A DNA stretch of 64,000 bases from an uncultured Bacteroidia bacterium (GTDB lineage: Bacteria > Bacteroidota > Bacteroidia > Bacteroidales > UBA932): assembly GCA_902780935.1 (NCBI GenBank), contig CACZHP010000004.1:33553-97552 (forward strand). The letters are read 5' to 3'. The notes beneath the pieces are model-generated. The model made no database searches. It was not told where the DNA came from and saw nothing but the letters and a program-made list of their open reading frames with translations. This document shows positions 1 through 7,984 of this stretch, one piece after another; the stretch's first letter is position 1, and every line of letters begins with the position of its first letter. A program made the translations under genes and the position numbers.

Positions 1-1
1 C

Positions 2-145
2 ACGGAGTTCTCACACCTCGGAGGTAACGGAAATCCCACAAAGAGCAACCTTGTACTGGTAACAAAGGCAGCAAAGGATGCTCCCTTCAACATTGAAGAG
101 TTAAAGCCTCTAAAGAATTTGAAACTTAAAGATATACTACGATGA
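2..145 (+). CDS. PRTRC system protein B, C-terminal fragment
   Basis: Reading frame 2 is open from the window edge to a TGA at 143-145 and encodes 47 residues ending KLKDILR. The peptide FSHLGGN followed by NPTKSNLVLV resembles the C-terminal end of PRTRC protein B, which normally sits directly before the PRTRC ThiF gene in plasmids and conjugative elements. The stop overlaps the next start (ATGA), so the two are translationally coupled. The function of PRTRC proteins is not established. The start lies outside the window. Confidence 0.6.
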   Translation, partial: TEFSHLGGNGNPTKSNLVLVTKAAKDAPFNIEELKPLKNLKLKDILR

Positions 146-930
146 AAAGAGTACATTATACCGACAGCTATCTGCTCAATCCACAACACCCCGTAACGGT
201 AAACCTTATAGGTGGTGGAGGTACAGGCTCACAAGTATTGACAAACCTTGCACGATTGGATGTAACACTTCGTGCCCTCGGACATCCGGGACTATTCGTA
301 ACACTATATGATCCCGACATTGTTACCGAAGCCAATATCGGAAGGCAGCTCTTCGGATATTCCGATTTGGGACTGAATAAGGCGAATTGTCTGATAACAC
401 GCATCAACAACTTCTTCGGGAATGACTGGAAGGCCATGCCGGCACTCTATCCCTCCAATATGAAAGATGCTCGACAGGAACATCTTGCCAATATCACTAT
501 CACCTGTACGGACAATATAAAGTCGAGAATAGACCTCTGGAATGTACTCAAAGCATTGCCGCAGTACAATTATACAAACTATCAGACACCTCTGTATTGG
601 CTTGACTTCGGCAACACGCAAACATCGGGACAGGTCGTATTGGGCAGTATCCCAAAGAAGATAAAGCAACCTACCTCACAAATTTATCAGACCGTACCGT
701 CATTAAAGGTTATTACCAAACTTGTGAAGTATGCCCGAATCAAGGAGGAGGACTCCGGTCCGAGTTGCTCGCTTGCCGAGGCTTTGGAGAAGCAGGACTT
801 GTTCATCAACTCCACATTGGCACAGCTTGGCTGCAATATCCTCTGGAAGATGTTCCGACACGGTATGATAGAGCATCACGGACTCTATCTCAACCTTACG
901 ACAATGAAGGTCAATCCCATAATGGTATAA
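142..930 (+). CDS. PRTRC system ThiF family protein
   Basis: This 262-residue protein has a ThiF/MoeB/E1-type nucleotide-binding fold. A glycine-rich loop (GGGGTGSQV, about residues 24-32) is followed by an acidic strand end (YDPDIV) and the N-R-Q segment (EANIGRQLF) that in the family contacts ATP. CTDNIKSR near residue 120 matches the central E1-like motif. E1-like enzymes adenylate the C-terminus of a small protein. In PRTRC clusters the partner is unknown, so adenylation activity is inferred. It is the last PRTRC gene here; about 230 bases separate it from the regulatory genes. Length is normal and the ATG overlaps the preceding stop. Confidence 0.85.
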   Translation: MKRVHYTDSYLLNPQHPVTVNLIGGGGTGSQVLTNLARLDVTLRALGHPGLFVTLYDPDIVTEANIGRQLFGYSDLGLNKANCLITRINNFFGNDWKAMPALYPSNMKDARQEHLANITITCTDNIKSRIDLWNVLKALPQYNYTNYQTPLYWLDFGNTQTSGQVVLGSIPKKIKQPTSQIYQTVPSLKVITKLVKYARIKEEDSGPSCSLAEALEKQDLFINSTLAQLGCNILWKMFRHGMIEHHGLYLNLTTMKVNPIMV

Positions 931-1063
931 CCGTAATAGACCGCTGTCATATTCTTAACGAGTATGATGGCTTTTTTTATGCTATCGCCCCATATTTATT
1001 ACAATATCTTCATCATTTATAGCGTTTTATATTAAAAATGCCTTGAAATGCTATTAAAAAATG

Positions 1064-1102
1064 ATAAAGCAACCTAATTTTTTTGCTTTATTAGTAATTT
1101 TG
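1064..1102 (+). promoter_or_regulatory. Inverted repeat and -7 element upstream of rteA-like gene
   Basis: A perfect 9-bp inverted repeat, ATAAAGCAA (1064-1072) and TTGCTTTAT (1083-1091), lies directly before a Bacteroidota -7 element TAATTTTG (1095-1102). The sensor kinase gene begins 57 bases further on. The repeat could be an operator for the rteAB promoter or the stem of a weak terminator for the PRTRC genes upstream. No TTTG is found at the ideal 19-base distance. Confidence 0.5.
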
Positions 1103-1159
1103 CACATTAGGCATATATGATAAACAGTTCGGACTAACCCGACTTAAATATAGGACGCA

Positions 1160-3469
1160 ATGAAAATAGAAAGGAAGATAGCCATTGGCTATACTATTAT
1201 TGTCGCCCTAATTGGTGGTATCGTATATACGTACCTGCACGAATGGCGACAAATGAACAGATTGGAGCGTGAAGTGAAAGAGATTCACCGTCTCCGGCAA
1301 AATGTGCATGAGGCATATGTACATATGCTCGACCTTACGATGTTCGGTGAAACCATTCTCGAATGGGAAAGAGCCGACACAACTCTCTATCGTGCCAAAC
1401 GCCTCAAGGTGGATAGCATCCTTTGTGAGTTCAAGGATTACTATTCCGGTGAACGGATAGATAGCCTACGGGTGTTGATGGCAGAGAAAGAAATCCAACT
1501 ATTCAATATCTCCAAGCTGTTTGAAAAGCAGGTAGAACTCGGCGAAGAACTTGCCGAGCGTGTTCCCGTAATCGCTTATGAGAGTACGCAGGAGCCCCCG
1601 AAGAAGAAAGGTGGTTTCTTGGGACTATTCAAGAAAAAGGAGAAGACTCCGCCTCAATCCACAACTTCTACAAAACTTTACACCCTCAATAGGGATGTCA
1701 TCAGGAAACAATCCGAGCAGAGCCGGAGATTATCGGAAACGGCAGACAGTCTGGCACAGCGTAATCTCAACATCAACCTGAAACTGAAAAATTTCATCAC
1801 GGTATTGGATGAGCGTGTTACAGCCGACCTTCAGGAGCGTGAAGAACAGATCATCAAAACCCGTGAACGGACAAAAGTATTGCTGGGTGGCATAACGGCC
1901 TTCATCTTCCTTGCTCTGCTGCTCTCATACATCGTCATTATGCGTGACTACGGGCGTAAAGAGCGTGGTCGCCGCAAATTGGAGGCAAGTAACCGCAAGA
2001 ATACCGAGTTGCTTGAAATGCGTAACAAGATCATCATGACCATATCGCACGATATTCGTGGCCCGCTCAACGGTATCAGCGGTAACGCAGAGCTGGCTAT
2101 GGATATGAGGGACAAGAAGAGACGCAACCACAAGCTCAGGAACATTACCATTCTATGCAAGCATGTCCTGCACCTTGTAAATAACCTCCTTGATGTCTAT
2201 CGTCTGGATGAAGCCAAGGAGACGCCGAATCCCGTCCCGTTCCACCTGTCCGAGTCGTTGGAGAGAATTGCCGATAGTGTATCACACATGATAAAGGAGA
2301 AAGGTCTGCAATTCAAACATCGCTACACCAATACAAATGTTACGGTAAAGGGCGATAAGGACAAAATGGGGCGTATAATCAACAATCTCATTACCAATGC
2401 CGTCAAATTCACATCCGAGGGAAATGTATGTTTCAAGGCTTCGTATGATAATGGCTGGCTGACAATGAAGGTAAGCGATACGGGAGTCGGCATCTCCGAA
2501 GATATGATGAAACGCATATATGTACCCTTCGAGCGTACTACAAATGAGAATAATGCCGATGGTTACGGTCTTGGTCTGCCTATTACCAAAGGTCTTGTCA
2601 CTCTGCTTGGTGGAACGATTGAGGTGGAGAGCAAGCAAGGTGCAGGAACGATCTTCACTGTTAAATTGCCTCTGCCTGTAACCGATGAGAGTGTGGAAGA
2701 GGAAACGGTAGTGGCTGATATCTCGCATCACCTGCCTGGTTGCGTAATCGCCATTGACGATGATGCTTTGCAGTTGGAGGTAATCAAGGAGATGCTGGAG
2801 CGTAACGGGGTCTCGTGCAAGACCTGCATCAATGCCAAAGAACTCTTTGAGGAGATAAGAAATAAGGACTTCGACCTTGTGCTGACCGACATTCAGATGC
2901 CCGACACCAATGGTTACAGAGTCTTGGAATTGTTGCGTAAATCACGCATAGGCAATTCCCGAACCGTACCGGTGGTGGCGATGACCGCCAGAGAGGATGG
3001 CGACAGACAGGCTCTGCTGGATGCTGGCTTTGACGGTTGTATCTTCAAGCCGTTCTCCATGGTAGATCTGCTGCAACACCTCGCCTCCGTAGTCATGGAG
3101 AGGGAACAGAACGAAAGTGCTGATTTCTCCGGACTGCTTGCTGAGGTTACAGACAAAAGGAAGGTATTGAGATTACTGCTTGAGAGCTGTGAGAAGGATA
3201 TGACGGATTTGAAGATTGCGATGACAACAGAGAAGGTGGAGTCCATGCGTAATGTCGTACATCGTATGATGCCAATGTGGGAGATGCTCTCAATGGAGAA
3301 CACACTCCTTGCATACCGCAAGGCATTGAAGGAACAGGATAATGATATTCATGCATTATTGGTACATACAGGACAGATTATAACCCACATAGAGCGTCTA
3401 ATGGAGGATGCCCGTAAAGAGATAGAGAGAATAGCCGATGAAGAAACGAATACTGATAGTAGAGGATAA
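1160..3469 (+). CDS. rteA: RteA-like hybrid sensor histidine kinase/response regulator
   Basis: This 769-residue protein has an N-terminal membrane anchor (about residues 7-25), an extracytoplasmic helical region with a lysine-rich patch, and a second membrane segment (about 235-255). A HisKA domain follows with phosphoacceptor H297 in SHDIRGPLNG, then an HATPase domain with DTGVGIS and GLGLPI, a receiver domain with phosphorylatable D577 in LTDIQMPD, and a C-terminal helical HPt-like tail. This architecture matches RteA of Bacteroides conjugative transposons, which signals to RteB to switch on excision and transfer functions. The gene overlaps rteB by 32 bases. The name is by family resemblance; the inducing signal is not visible. 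Confidence 0.82.
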   Translation: MKIERKIAIGYTIIVALIGGIVYTYLHEWRQMNRLEREVKEIHRLRQNVHEAYVHMLDLTMFGETILEWERADTTLYRAKRLKVDSILCEFKDYYSGERIDSLRVLMAEKEIQLFNISKLFEKQVELGEELAERVPVIAYESTQEPPKKKGGFLGLFKKKEKTPPQSTTSTKLYTLNRDVIRKQSEQSRRLSETADSLAQRNLNINLKLKNFITVLDERVTADLQEREEQIIKTRERTKVLLGGITAFIFLALLLSYIVIMRDYGRKERGRRKLEASNRKNTELLEMRNKIIMTISHDIRGPLNGISGNAELAMDMRDKKRRNHKLRNITILCKHVLHLVNNLLDVYRLDEAKETPNPVPFHLSESLERIADSVSHMIKEKGLQFKHRYTNTNVTVKGDKDKMGRIINNLITNAVKFTSEGNVCFKASYDNGWLTMKVSDTGVGISEDMMKRIYVPFERTTNENNADGYGLGLPITKGLVTLLGGTIEVESKQGAGTIFTVKLPLPVTDESVEEETVVADISHHLPGCVIAIDDDALQLEVIKEMLERNGVSCKTCINAKELFEEIRNKDFDLVLTDIQMPDTNGYRVLELLRKSRIGNSRTVPVVAMTAREDGDRQALLDAGFDGCIFKPFSMVDLLQHLASVVMEREQNESADFSGLLAEVTDKRKVLRLLLESCEKDMTDLKIAMTTEKVESMRNVVHRMMPMWEMLSMENTLLAYRKALKEQDNDIHALLVHTGQIITHIERLMEDARKEIERIADEETNTDSRG

Positions 3470-4748
3470 TATAGCCCTCTCTCATATACAGAAAGACTGG
3501 CTGGAGCGTGAAGGATATTCAGTGACTACGGCTATGAATGAGCCCTTTGCCCATAAGTTACTACGCAAGGAACGGTTCGACCTGATACTCTCCGATGTGC
3601 GTCTGCCACAAGGCGACGGCATACACCTCCTTGAATGGATTGGCAAGGAGAAGATGGATATCCCATTTGTGATAATGACCGAGTATGCCTCCATTACCGA
3701 TGCTGTCAAGGCTATCAAGATGGGTGCAAAAGATTATCTCTCCAAGCCTGTATATCACGAGCAATTGGTGGAGATGGTCAAGGAACTGCTGAAGCCCATA
3801 GCAACGATGCGCAGCAAGGAGAAGGAACTATTCAAGCGTATAAGTCCAAAGGCAAGGGAGGCAGAGCATCTTGCCGAAATCGTTGCCACATCGGACATAA
3901 CGGTATTGATACTCGGAGCCAATGGTACGGGTAAGGAGTCCATCGCCCGAAGCATACACTTCCACAGCACACGCAAGGATATGCCCTTCGTGGCGGTGAA
4001 CTGCGGAGCGATACCTCGCGAACTTGCCGCCTCGATGTTCTTCGGACATACGAAAGGAGCATTTACGGGTGCAGACACTGATAAGGGAGGTTACTTCGAT
4101 GCCGCCAAAGGTGGTACGCTATTCCTTGATGAGATAGGCACTTTGCCATTTGATATGCAATCCTCATTGCTTCGTGTATTGCAGGAGGGAACATTCATGC
4201 CTGTCGGCTCAAGCAGGGAACGTGTGGCGGATGTGCGTATCGTTGCCGCCACCAACGAGAATATGGAGAAGGCTATTTCAGACGGTCGTTTCCGTGAGGA
4301 CCTGTATCACCGTTTAGGTGAGTTTGAGATACACCAACCGTCACTATGTGAGTGCCCCGAAGATATACTCCCGCTTGCCAACTTCTTCCGCGAGAAATAT
4401 TCTGCGGAGCTTCATAGGAAAAGAACGGGCTTCACAGCTGAAGCGGAACGGTTGTTGCTCTCACACTCCTGGTCAGGTAACATCAGGGAGTTGCAGAACA
4501 AGATTAGACGAGCGGTATTGATGGCTAAAGATACGCTCATTGACTATACGGATTTGAACATCACTCCTGCAATGCAAACAGATGCTTCGGAGGCTCCTCT
4601 GCTTCCGTTAAAGGATGAGGAACTGGAGAAACAGAGCATCATCAGAGCCTTGCAGTCATGTGGTGGCATCAAGACAAAAGCGGCTCAAATGCTCAATGTT
4701 GACTCATCTACACTATACCGTAAGATGAAAAAGTACGGCATAAAATGA
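3438..4748 (+). CDS. rteB: RteB-like sigma-54-type response regulator
   Basis: This 436-residue NtrC-family regulator has a receiver domain with D53 in LILSDVRLP, then an AAA+ domain with Walker A GANGTGKE, the sigma-54 contact loop GAFTGA and Walker B-like TLFLDEIG. It ends in a Fis-type helix-turn-helix (KTKAAQMLNVDSSTLYRK). In CTnDOT, RteB activates genes needed for excision and mobilisation; the same role is inferred from its position next to the kinase and before the excision genes. The start at 3438 lies inside the end of the kinase gene, implying coupled translation. The length is typical. Confidence 0.85.
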   Translation: MKKRILIVEDNIALSHIQKDWLEREGYSVTTAMNEPFAHKLLRKERFDLILSDVRLPQGDGIHLLEWIGKEKMDIPFVIMTEYASITDAVKAIKMGAKDYLSKPVYHEQLVEMVKELLKPIATMRSKEKELFKRISPKAREAEHLAEIVATSDITVLILGANGTGKESIARSIHFHSTRKDMPFVAVNCGAIPRELAASMFFGHTKGAFTGADTDKGGYFDAAKGGTLFLDEIGTLPFDMQSSLLRVLQEGTFMPVGSSRERVADVRIVAATNENMEKAISDGRFREDLYHRLGEFEIHQPSLCECPEDILPLANFFREKYSAELHRKRTGFTAEAERLLLSHSWSGNIRELQNKIRRAVLMAKDTLIDYTDLNITPAMQTDASEAPLLPLKDEELEKQSIIRALQSCGGIKTKAAQMLNVDSSTLYRKMKKYGIK

Positions 4749-4790
4749 TGATTGTGGGGGCAATATGAACCGCGTATCGGCAAAAAGTTG

Positions 4791-4798
4791 TATCTTTG
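4791..4798 (+). promoter_or_regulatory. -7 element upstream of structured leader
   Basis: TATCTTTG at 4791-4798 matches the Bacteroidota -7 consensus TAnnTTTG. It would start a transcript near 4805 with a leader of about 230 nt before the DHFR-like gene, containing the large hairpin at 4874-4992. No -33 TTTG is seen at the ideal distance. Confidence 0.5.
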
Positions 4799-4873
4799 AG
4801 CCGTAAAATTGAAATATCGTGACAGAACATTAGTGGTCTCTGTCCGTTTACATAACATAAGTTCGCAAGAATC

Positions 4874-4992
4874 CCGAACAGAAATCTGGCAGTTGATGTA
4901 ATGGTGATAAATTGCGTATGCTTATGCTATGCCCATGGCATAGCGTGGCATTGCGTATATCACCATAGGCCCATGCCAGAGCCTCTGTTCGG
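4874..4992 (+). promoter_or_regulatory. Large nested inverted-repeat leader before the DHFR-like gene
   Basis: Four nested stems fold this 119-base stretch into one long hairpin: CCGAACAGA (4874-4882) with TCTGTTCGG (4984-4992), TCTGGCA (4885-4891) with TGCCAGA (4974-4980), ATGGTGATA (4901-4909) with TATCACCAT (4958-4966), and an apical GCTATGCC (4926-4933) with GGCATAGC (4937-4944) around a CAT loop. The outer three stems are perfect. TTGCGTAT also occurs twice in the inner part (4912-4919 and 4951-4958). The structure ends 42 bases before the start codon. It may be an RNA regulatory leader or a DNA cruciform/transfer site; the sequence alone does not decide. Confidence 0.7.
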
Positions 4993-5034
4993 ATGCGTGA
5001 TGACCACGCTTCTTTTTTGAACGGAGGTAACGAT

Positions 5035-5460
5035 ATGGCAAAGATTCAGATCATAGCAGCGATGACAATGGACGGCTTTCTTCCGAAAGCTGACGAGAGC
5101 TTAATGCAGTGGGTAATGAATGATGCCAAAGGCTTTCCATATTGGCACGAGCATAGCGTCTATCGCCTGATGCCACACTATCCTTTGCTCGACCTGCTTG
5201 CCGAGAAACACTCCGACAAGAACCAATCCGATACATACATCGCTGAAATATCCGACAAGGATAGCATAGAGCTTCTGCGAGGATTATCCCGTTACAACCT
5301 TATTGACGAGATGGTTGTCTATATCCTGCCAACCATTGCAGGTAAGGGAACTCCCGTATTCGATGACCTTACCCCAAGTCGTTGGAACATTCATAAAACC
5401 ACCTCATTCTCCAACGGGATAACACGCATCATCTATCGCAACTCTTGCATTTTGCAATAG
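5035..5460 (+). CDS. DHFR/RibD C-terminal-like protein of conjugative transposons
   Basis: A 141-residue protein of the dihydrofolate reductase family (RibD C-terminal fold). It opens with IQIIAAMTMDGF, the first strand and loop of that fold, and ends with a LIDEMVVYILPTIAGKGTPVF segment typical of RibD-type reductases, shown here in two halves by the motifs DEMVVYILP and GKGTPVF. The start at 5035 is chosen over an upstream ATG at 4993 because GGAGG lies seven bases before it and because 4993 abuts the leader hairpin. It is shorter than full reductases, so NADPH or pterin binding is uncertain. Homologues accompany rteAB and integrases in Bacteroides elements. The stop codon lies just after a TTGCATTTTGCAA repeat. 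Confidence 0.72.
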   Translation: MAKIQIIAAMTMDGFLPKADESLMQWVMNDAKGFPYWHEHSVYRLMPHYPLLDLLAEKHSDKNQSDTYIAEISDKDSIELLRGLSRYNLIDEMVVYILPTIAGKGTPVFDDLTPSRWNIHKTTSFSNGITRIIYRNSCILQ

Positions 5461-5490
5461 CAGGTTGCGAAAAAGTGTTGCATTTTGCAA
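5445..5490. repeat. Two copies of TTGCATTTTGCAA spaced 33 bases
   Basis: The interrupted palindrome TTGCA-TTT-TGCAA occurs at 5445-5457 and again at 5478-5490. The start-to-start spacing is 33 bases, about three helical turns, so proteins bound at both would sit on the same face of DNA. The first copy encodes the last codons of the DHFR-like protein. Such phased palindromes fit binding sites for a dimeric regulator or an excision/integration protein of the element; this is inference. Confidence 0.65.
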
Positions 5491-5532
5491 TACTCTAAAA
5501 AGTCCCAATTTTTACGCTGAAAATTTTTATTT

Positions 5533-5565
5533 CACTGATACACAATGATGTATCGGTGTCTTTTT
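5533..5565 (+). terminator. Rho-independent terminator after the DHFR-like gene
   Basis: CACTGATACA (5533-5542) pairs with TGTATCGGTG (5549-5558) around the loop CAATGA, ten base pairs with one G-T, followed by a five-T run at 5561-5565. It separates the regulatory genes from the excision-type genes. Confidence 0.65.
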
Positions 5566-5615
5566 GTGCCTTTTCATGTCATTGGCACGCAGGATGCCAT
5601 TTAATAAGTATAACC

Positions 5616-5627
5616 TGTTGCGCAACA
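5616..5627. promoter_or_regulatory. Perfect 12-bp palindrome upstream of first HTH gene
   Basis: TGTTGCGCAACA is fully self-complementary and ends 42 bases before the first excisionase-like gene. It shares TTGC/GCAA half-sites with the TTGCATTTTGCAA pair at 5445-5490, so the same protein may bind all three. It is a candidate operator only. Confidence 0.45.
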
Positions 5628-5669
5628 CGGTGTAGTAACCCGATTATTTACACTTAAACAGATTATACA

Positions 5670-5975
5670 ATGTTACAGATAAATAGTGAAACCGCCCACA
5701 AGATGTTCATCCAACTGATGGAACGCTTCGATAAGATTGAGAAGATGCTGGAGCGACAGAACAAGATGAAGGAGTGTCTCGATGGCGACACATTGCTGGA
5801 TAACTACGACCTGAGCAAACTGCTTGGCGTGACTCACCGTACCCTTGCTCGCTACCGCCAGAAGAAACTTATCCGCTACTATATGATTGACGGACGAACA
5901 TACTACAAGGCTTCCGAGGTCAAGGACTTCTTTGAACAAAAGGGCTTGCCACTTCCGGCAAGTATGAGAAACTAA
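5670..5975 (+). CDS. Excisionase-like helix-turn-helix protein 1
   Basis: 101 residues: an N-terminal helical or coiled segment (FIQLMERFDKIEKMLERQNK) followed by a MerR/HTH_17-type winged helix, LDNYDLSKLLGVTHRTLARY, with the wing RYYMIDGRTYY. This is the layout of the small basic directionality factors and regulators (Xis2c/Xis2d-like) near the integrases of Bacteroides conjugative transposons. It is the first of three similar genes that probably form an operon (gaps of 30 and 2 bases). Recombination directionality or operon control is inferred, not shown. Confidence 0.78.
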   Translation: MLQINSETAHKMFIQLMERFDKIEKMLERQNKMKECLDGDTLLDNYDLSKLLGVTHRTLARYRQKKLIRYYMIDGRTYYKASEVKDFFEQKGLPLPASMRN

Positions 5976-6005
5976 TCAATGTATAACTTAAAAAAATGAC
6001 AAAAA

Positions 6006-6299
6006 ATGGAAATGGTACTTATTGAAAAGAGAGCCTTTGACGAGATTTGTAATCATCTGTTGGCACTCGAAGAGAAAGTGAGCAAATTTTGTTGTCCTCA
6101 TGAGGACCTGGCTCTGAAAAAGTGGCTGGACAACCAGCAGGTATGCGACATTATGCGTATCTCGAAACGCACCCTTCAGGTGTATCGAGATAAGGGGCTT
6201 ATACCTTTCAGCCGAATCAAACACAAGATTTTCTACAAGCCTGAAGATGTAGAGAAACTGATGCAATCAAATTATTATCCACTAAAACCCCAATTGTAA
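6006..6299 (+). CDS. Excisionase-like helix-turn-helix protein 2
   Basis: 97 residues, a diverged paralogue of the neighbours on both sides. The N-terminal helix (RAFDEICNHLLALEEKVSKF) precedes the HTH core (LDNQQVCDIMRISKRTLQVY) and wing (KGLIPFSRIKHKIFYKPEDV). The second helix carries SKRTLQVYRDKG, which aligns with THRTLARYRQKK in protein 1 and SRRTLQEYRSAR in protein 3. It probably binds DNA near the element end or its own promoter. The three-gene series suggests division of labour between excision and regulation, as with the Xis proteins of CTnDOT. Confidence 0.78.
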   Translation: MEMVLIEKRAFDEICNHLLALEEKVSKFCCPHEDLALKKWLDNQQVCDIMRISKRTLQVYRDKGLIPFSRIKHKIFYKPEDVEKLMQSNYYPLKPQL

Positions 6300-6301
6300 T
6301 T

Positions 6302-6607
6302 ATGTATTTCCTTGATAAGAAAGATCCGCAGATAGCGGAAATCCTTCAACGATTGAAGAAGATGAATGAACTGCTCGACAAGAACGGTTCAAGACCACAA
6401 CCGATGTTTAAGAGCGATTACTTCATGACAGACGAAGAGCTTGCAAAAGTATTGAAAGTGAGTCGAAGGACATTGCAGGAGTATCGCTCGGCGAGAATGA
6501 TTCCTTACTATATCGTACAGGGTAAGGCTCTGTATAAAGAGTCTGAAATCAGAAAAATTCTTGAAGACTCCCACAAACGGTGTGTCGAAGAACAACGATG
6601 GGTATAA
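6302..6607 (+). CDS. Excisionase-like helix-turn-helix protein 3
   Basis: 101 residues starting two bases after protein 2 stops. It has an N-terminal helix (IAEILQRLKKMNELLDKN), a short linker, then an HTH with MTDEELAKVLKVSRRTLQEY and the wing YYIVQGKALYKESEI. It is the third member of the tandem family. The strong hairpin at 6625-6658 closes the operon and separates it from the convergent integrase genes. Confidence 0.78.
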   Translation: MYFLDKKDPQIAEILQRLKKMNELLDKNGSRPQPMFKSDYFMTDEELAKVLKVSRRTLQEYRSARMIPYYIVQGKALYKESEIRKILEDSHKRCVEEQRWV

Positions 6608-6624
6608 CTCAATCTGCCTAAATA

Positions 6625-6658
6625 GAGAAACGACCTCGCAAAATCGGGGTCGTTTCTC
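6625..6658. terminator. Bidirectional hairpin between HTH operon and integrases
   Basis: GAGAAACGACC (6625-6635) pairs perfectly with GGTCGTTTCTC (6648-6658) around a 12-base loop. It lies between the stops of two convergent operons. A clear T-run is missing on both sides, so it is called from stem strength and position. Confidence 0.65.
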
Positions 6659-6662
6659 ACAT

Positions 6663-7964
6663 TCATACGGAGGCTGCTTTTCTTCTACGCTTGGGTAGGT
6701 TGCTCAAATCCTCCTCATAGATATTAATCTTCTGTCCTGCCGTTACCTCCTTAAGTCGCTTCATGTCCTCATCAACCTTTTTATCTGTTACTTGTGCGTA
6801 AATTTGAGTGGTCGTAATGTTCGTATGTCCCATCATCTTGCTTACCGTTTCAAGTGGTACTCCAAGCGAGAGAGTCATATGGGTACCGAAATTATGACGG
6901 GCTTTGTGGAAGGTAAGGGAGAAGCCATACTCTTCACCTAATTCCCTTGTCAATCTGATTAGGTACTCACGGGTATATAGGTTGAAAACCTTATCTCCCT
7001 GTCGCTCGTGCTTGTACTTTTCAATGATACGCAATGGGACATCAAGTAGTTTTATAACTGATGGAGTGTCGGTCTTCTGTCGCTTGATGTGTATCCACCA
7101 GCTACCATCCTCGGCTTGAGTAATGTCATTTACGGATAGTCGCTTCAAGTCTGCATAAGCTAATCCTGTAAAGGTCGAGAAGATGAACCAGTCACGTACC
7201 CGTTGCAGGTTAGGCTTGTCAATCTGCGTTGACATCAATGTTTTAAGGTCTTCCAACTTCAGATGACGACTCTTTCGCTTAGGTAGTTCAGGATGCAGTC
7301 TGCAATATGGATCACGCCTTAGTGTACCTTGGCTGACGGCTCGCATTGTCATTTTCTTCAGTCTATACAGATGCTCATGAACAGTCTTGGGCTTCATTTT
7401 ACAGTCCGTCTGCAAGAAAATTTCAAAGTCGTCGTAGAATACCTTGTCAAGGCTACGCAAAGTTATATCTTCAACACCTTTCTTTTCCTGAATAAAGGCT
7501 GCAAGATGCTTATAGGAACGCTGATAGCTGTCGTATGTCTCTTTGATTCTATCCACTCCAATGCGTTTCTTGAACTCCTCATTGTGTTCACGAAAAAGGG
7601 CGAGCAATGTTACAGGCTTTTGCCCGATACCTTTAACGGCATTCTTTACAAGTTCAGCGGTAACAAAGCCTAAGCTCTTCTTTATATGGTTATAGTGGTT
7701 GGTAATCTCTCTGGTGAGTTCGTCGATGGCTCGGTTTACCGTTACGGCATTTTCACTGCGACCATCGGCACGCCCCGTTTCTGGATTCCAGATGTCAGGG
7801 TTTACGGAAGCCTTAGTGCCGATTTGTTCCCATTCGGCATCTATACTTACCTTGCACAAGAGTTGGCATGTGCCATCCTTGCGTATTTTCGTGCGGTTAA
7901 TGTAAAACAATATGGCAAAGGTACTTCTGCGCTTTGTATCTTGGTTATCTCTATTATTTCTCAT
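6663..7964 (-). CDS. Tyrosine recombinase (integrase) 2
   Basis: 433-residue phage-integrase-type recombinase. An N-terminal arm-binding region is followed by a SAM-like core-binding domain (about residues 105-205) and a catalytic domain carrying HKARHNFGTHM (H-x-x-R-H), MMGHTNITTTQIY and the nucleophilic tyrosine in QIYAQV. At the first catalytic arginine it has FTGLAYADLKRL, the form seen in IntDOT-like enzymes in which the usual TGLR arginine is missing. It starts 20 bases after the upstream integrase stops, so both are probably cotranscribed. One likely moves the element; the second may be accessory or relate to another target. Confidence 0.88.
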   Translation of the reverse strand: MRNNRDNQDTKRRSTFAILFYINRTKIRKDGTCQLLCKVSIDAEWEQIGTKASVNPDIWNPETGRADGRSENAVTVNRAIDELTREITNHYNHIKKSLGFVTAELVKNAVKGIGQKPVTLLALFREHNEEFKKRIGVDRIKETYDSYQRSYKHLAAFIQEKKGVEDITLRSLDKVFYDDFEIFLQTDCKMKPKTVHEHLYRLKKMTMRAVSQGTLRRDPYCRLHPELPKRKSRHLKLEDLKTLMSTQIDKPNLQRVRDWFIFSTFTGLAYADLKRLSVNDITQAEDGSWWIHIKRQKTDTPSVIKLLDVPLRIIEKYKHERQGDKVFNLYTREYLIRLTRELGEEYGFSLTFHKARHNFGTHMTLSLGVPLETVSKMMGHTNITTTQIYAQVTDKKVDEDMKRLKEVTAGQKINIYEEDLSNLPKRRRKAASV

Positions 7965-7984
7965 AAGCAGTCATTTTATGGTTA

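Noticed and set aside
4993-5034. Earlier start for the DHFR-like protein
   Set aside because: It abuts the leader hairpin and lacks a ribosome-binding site, while 5035 has GGAGG at good distance.
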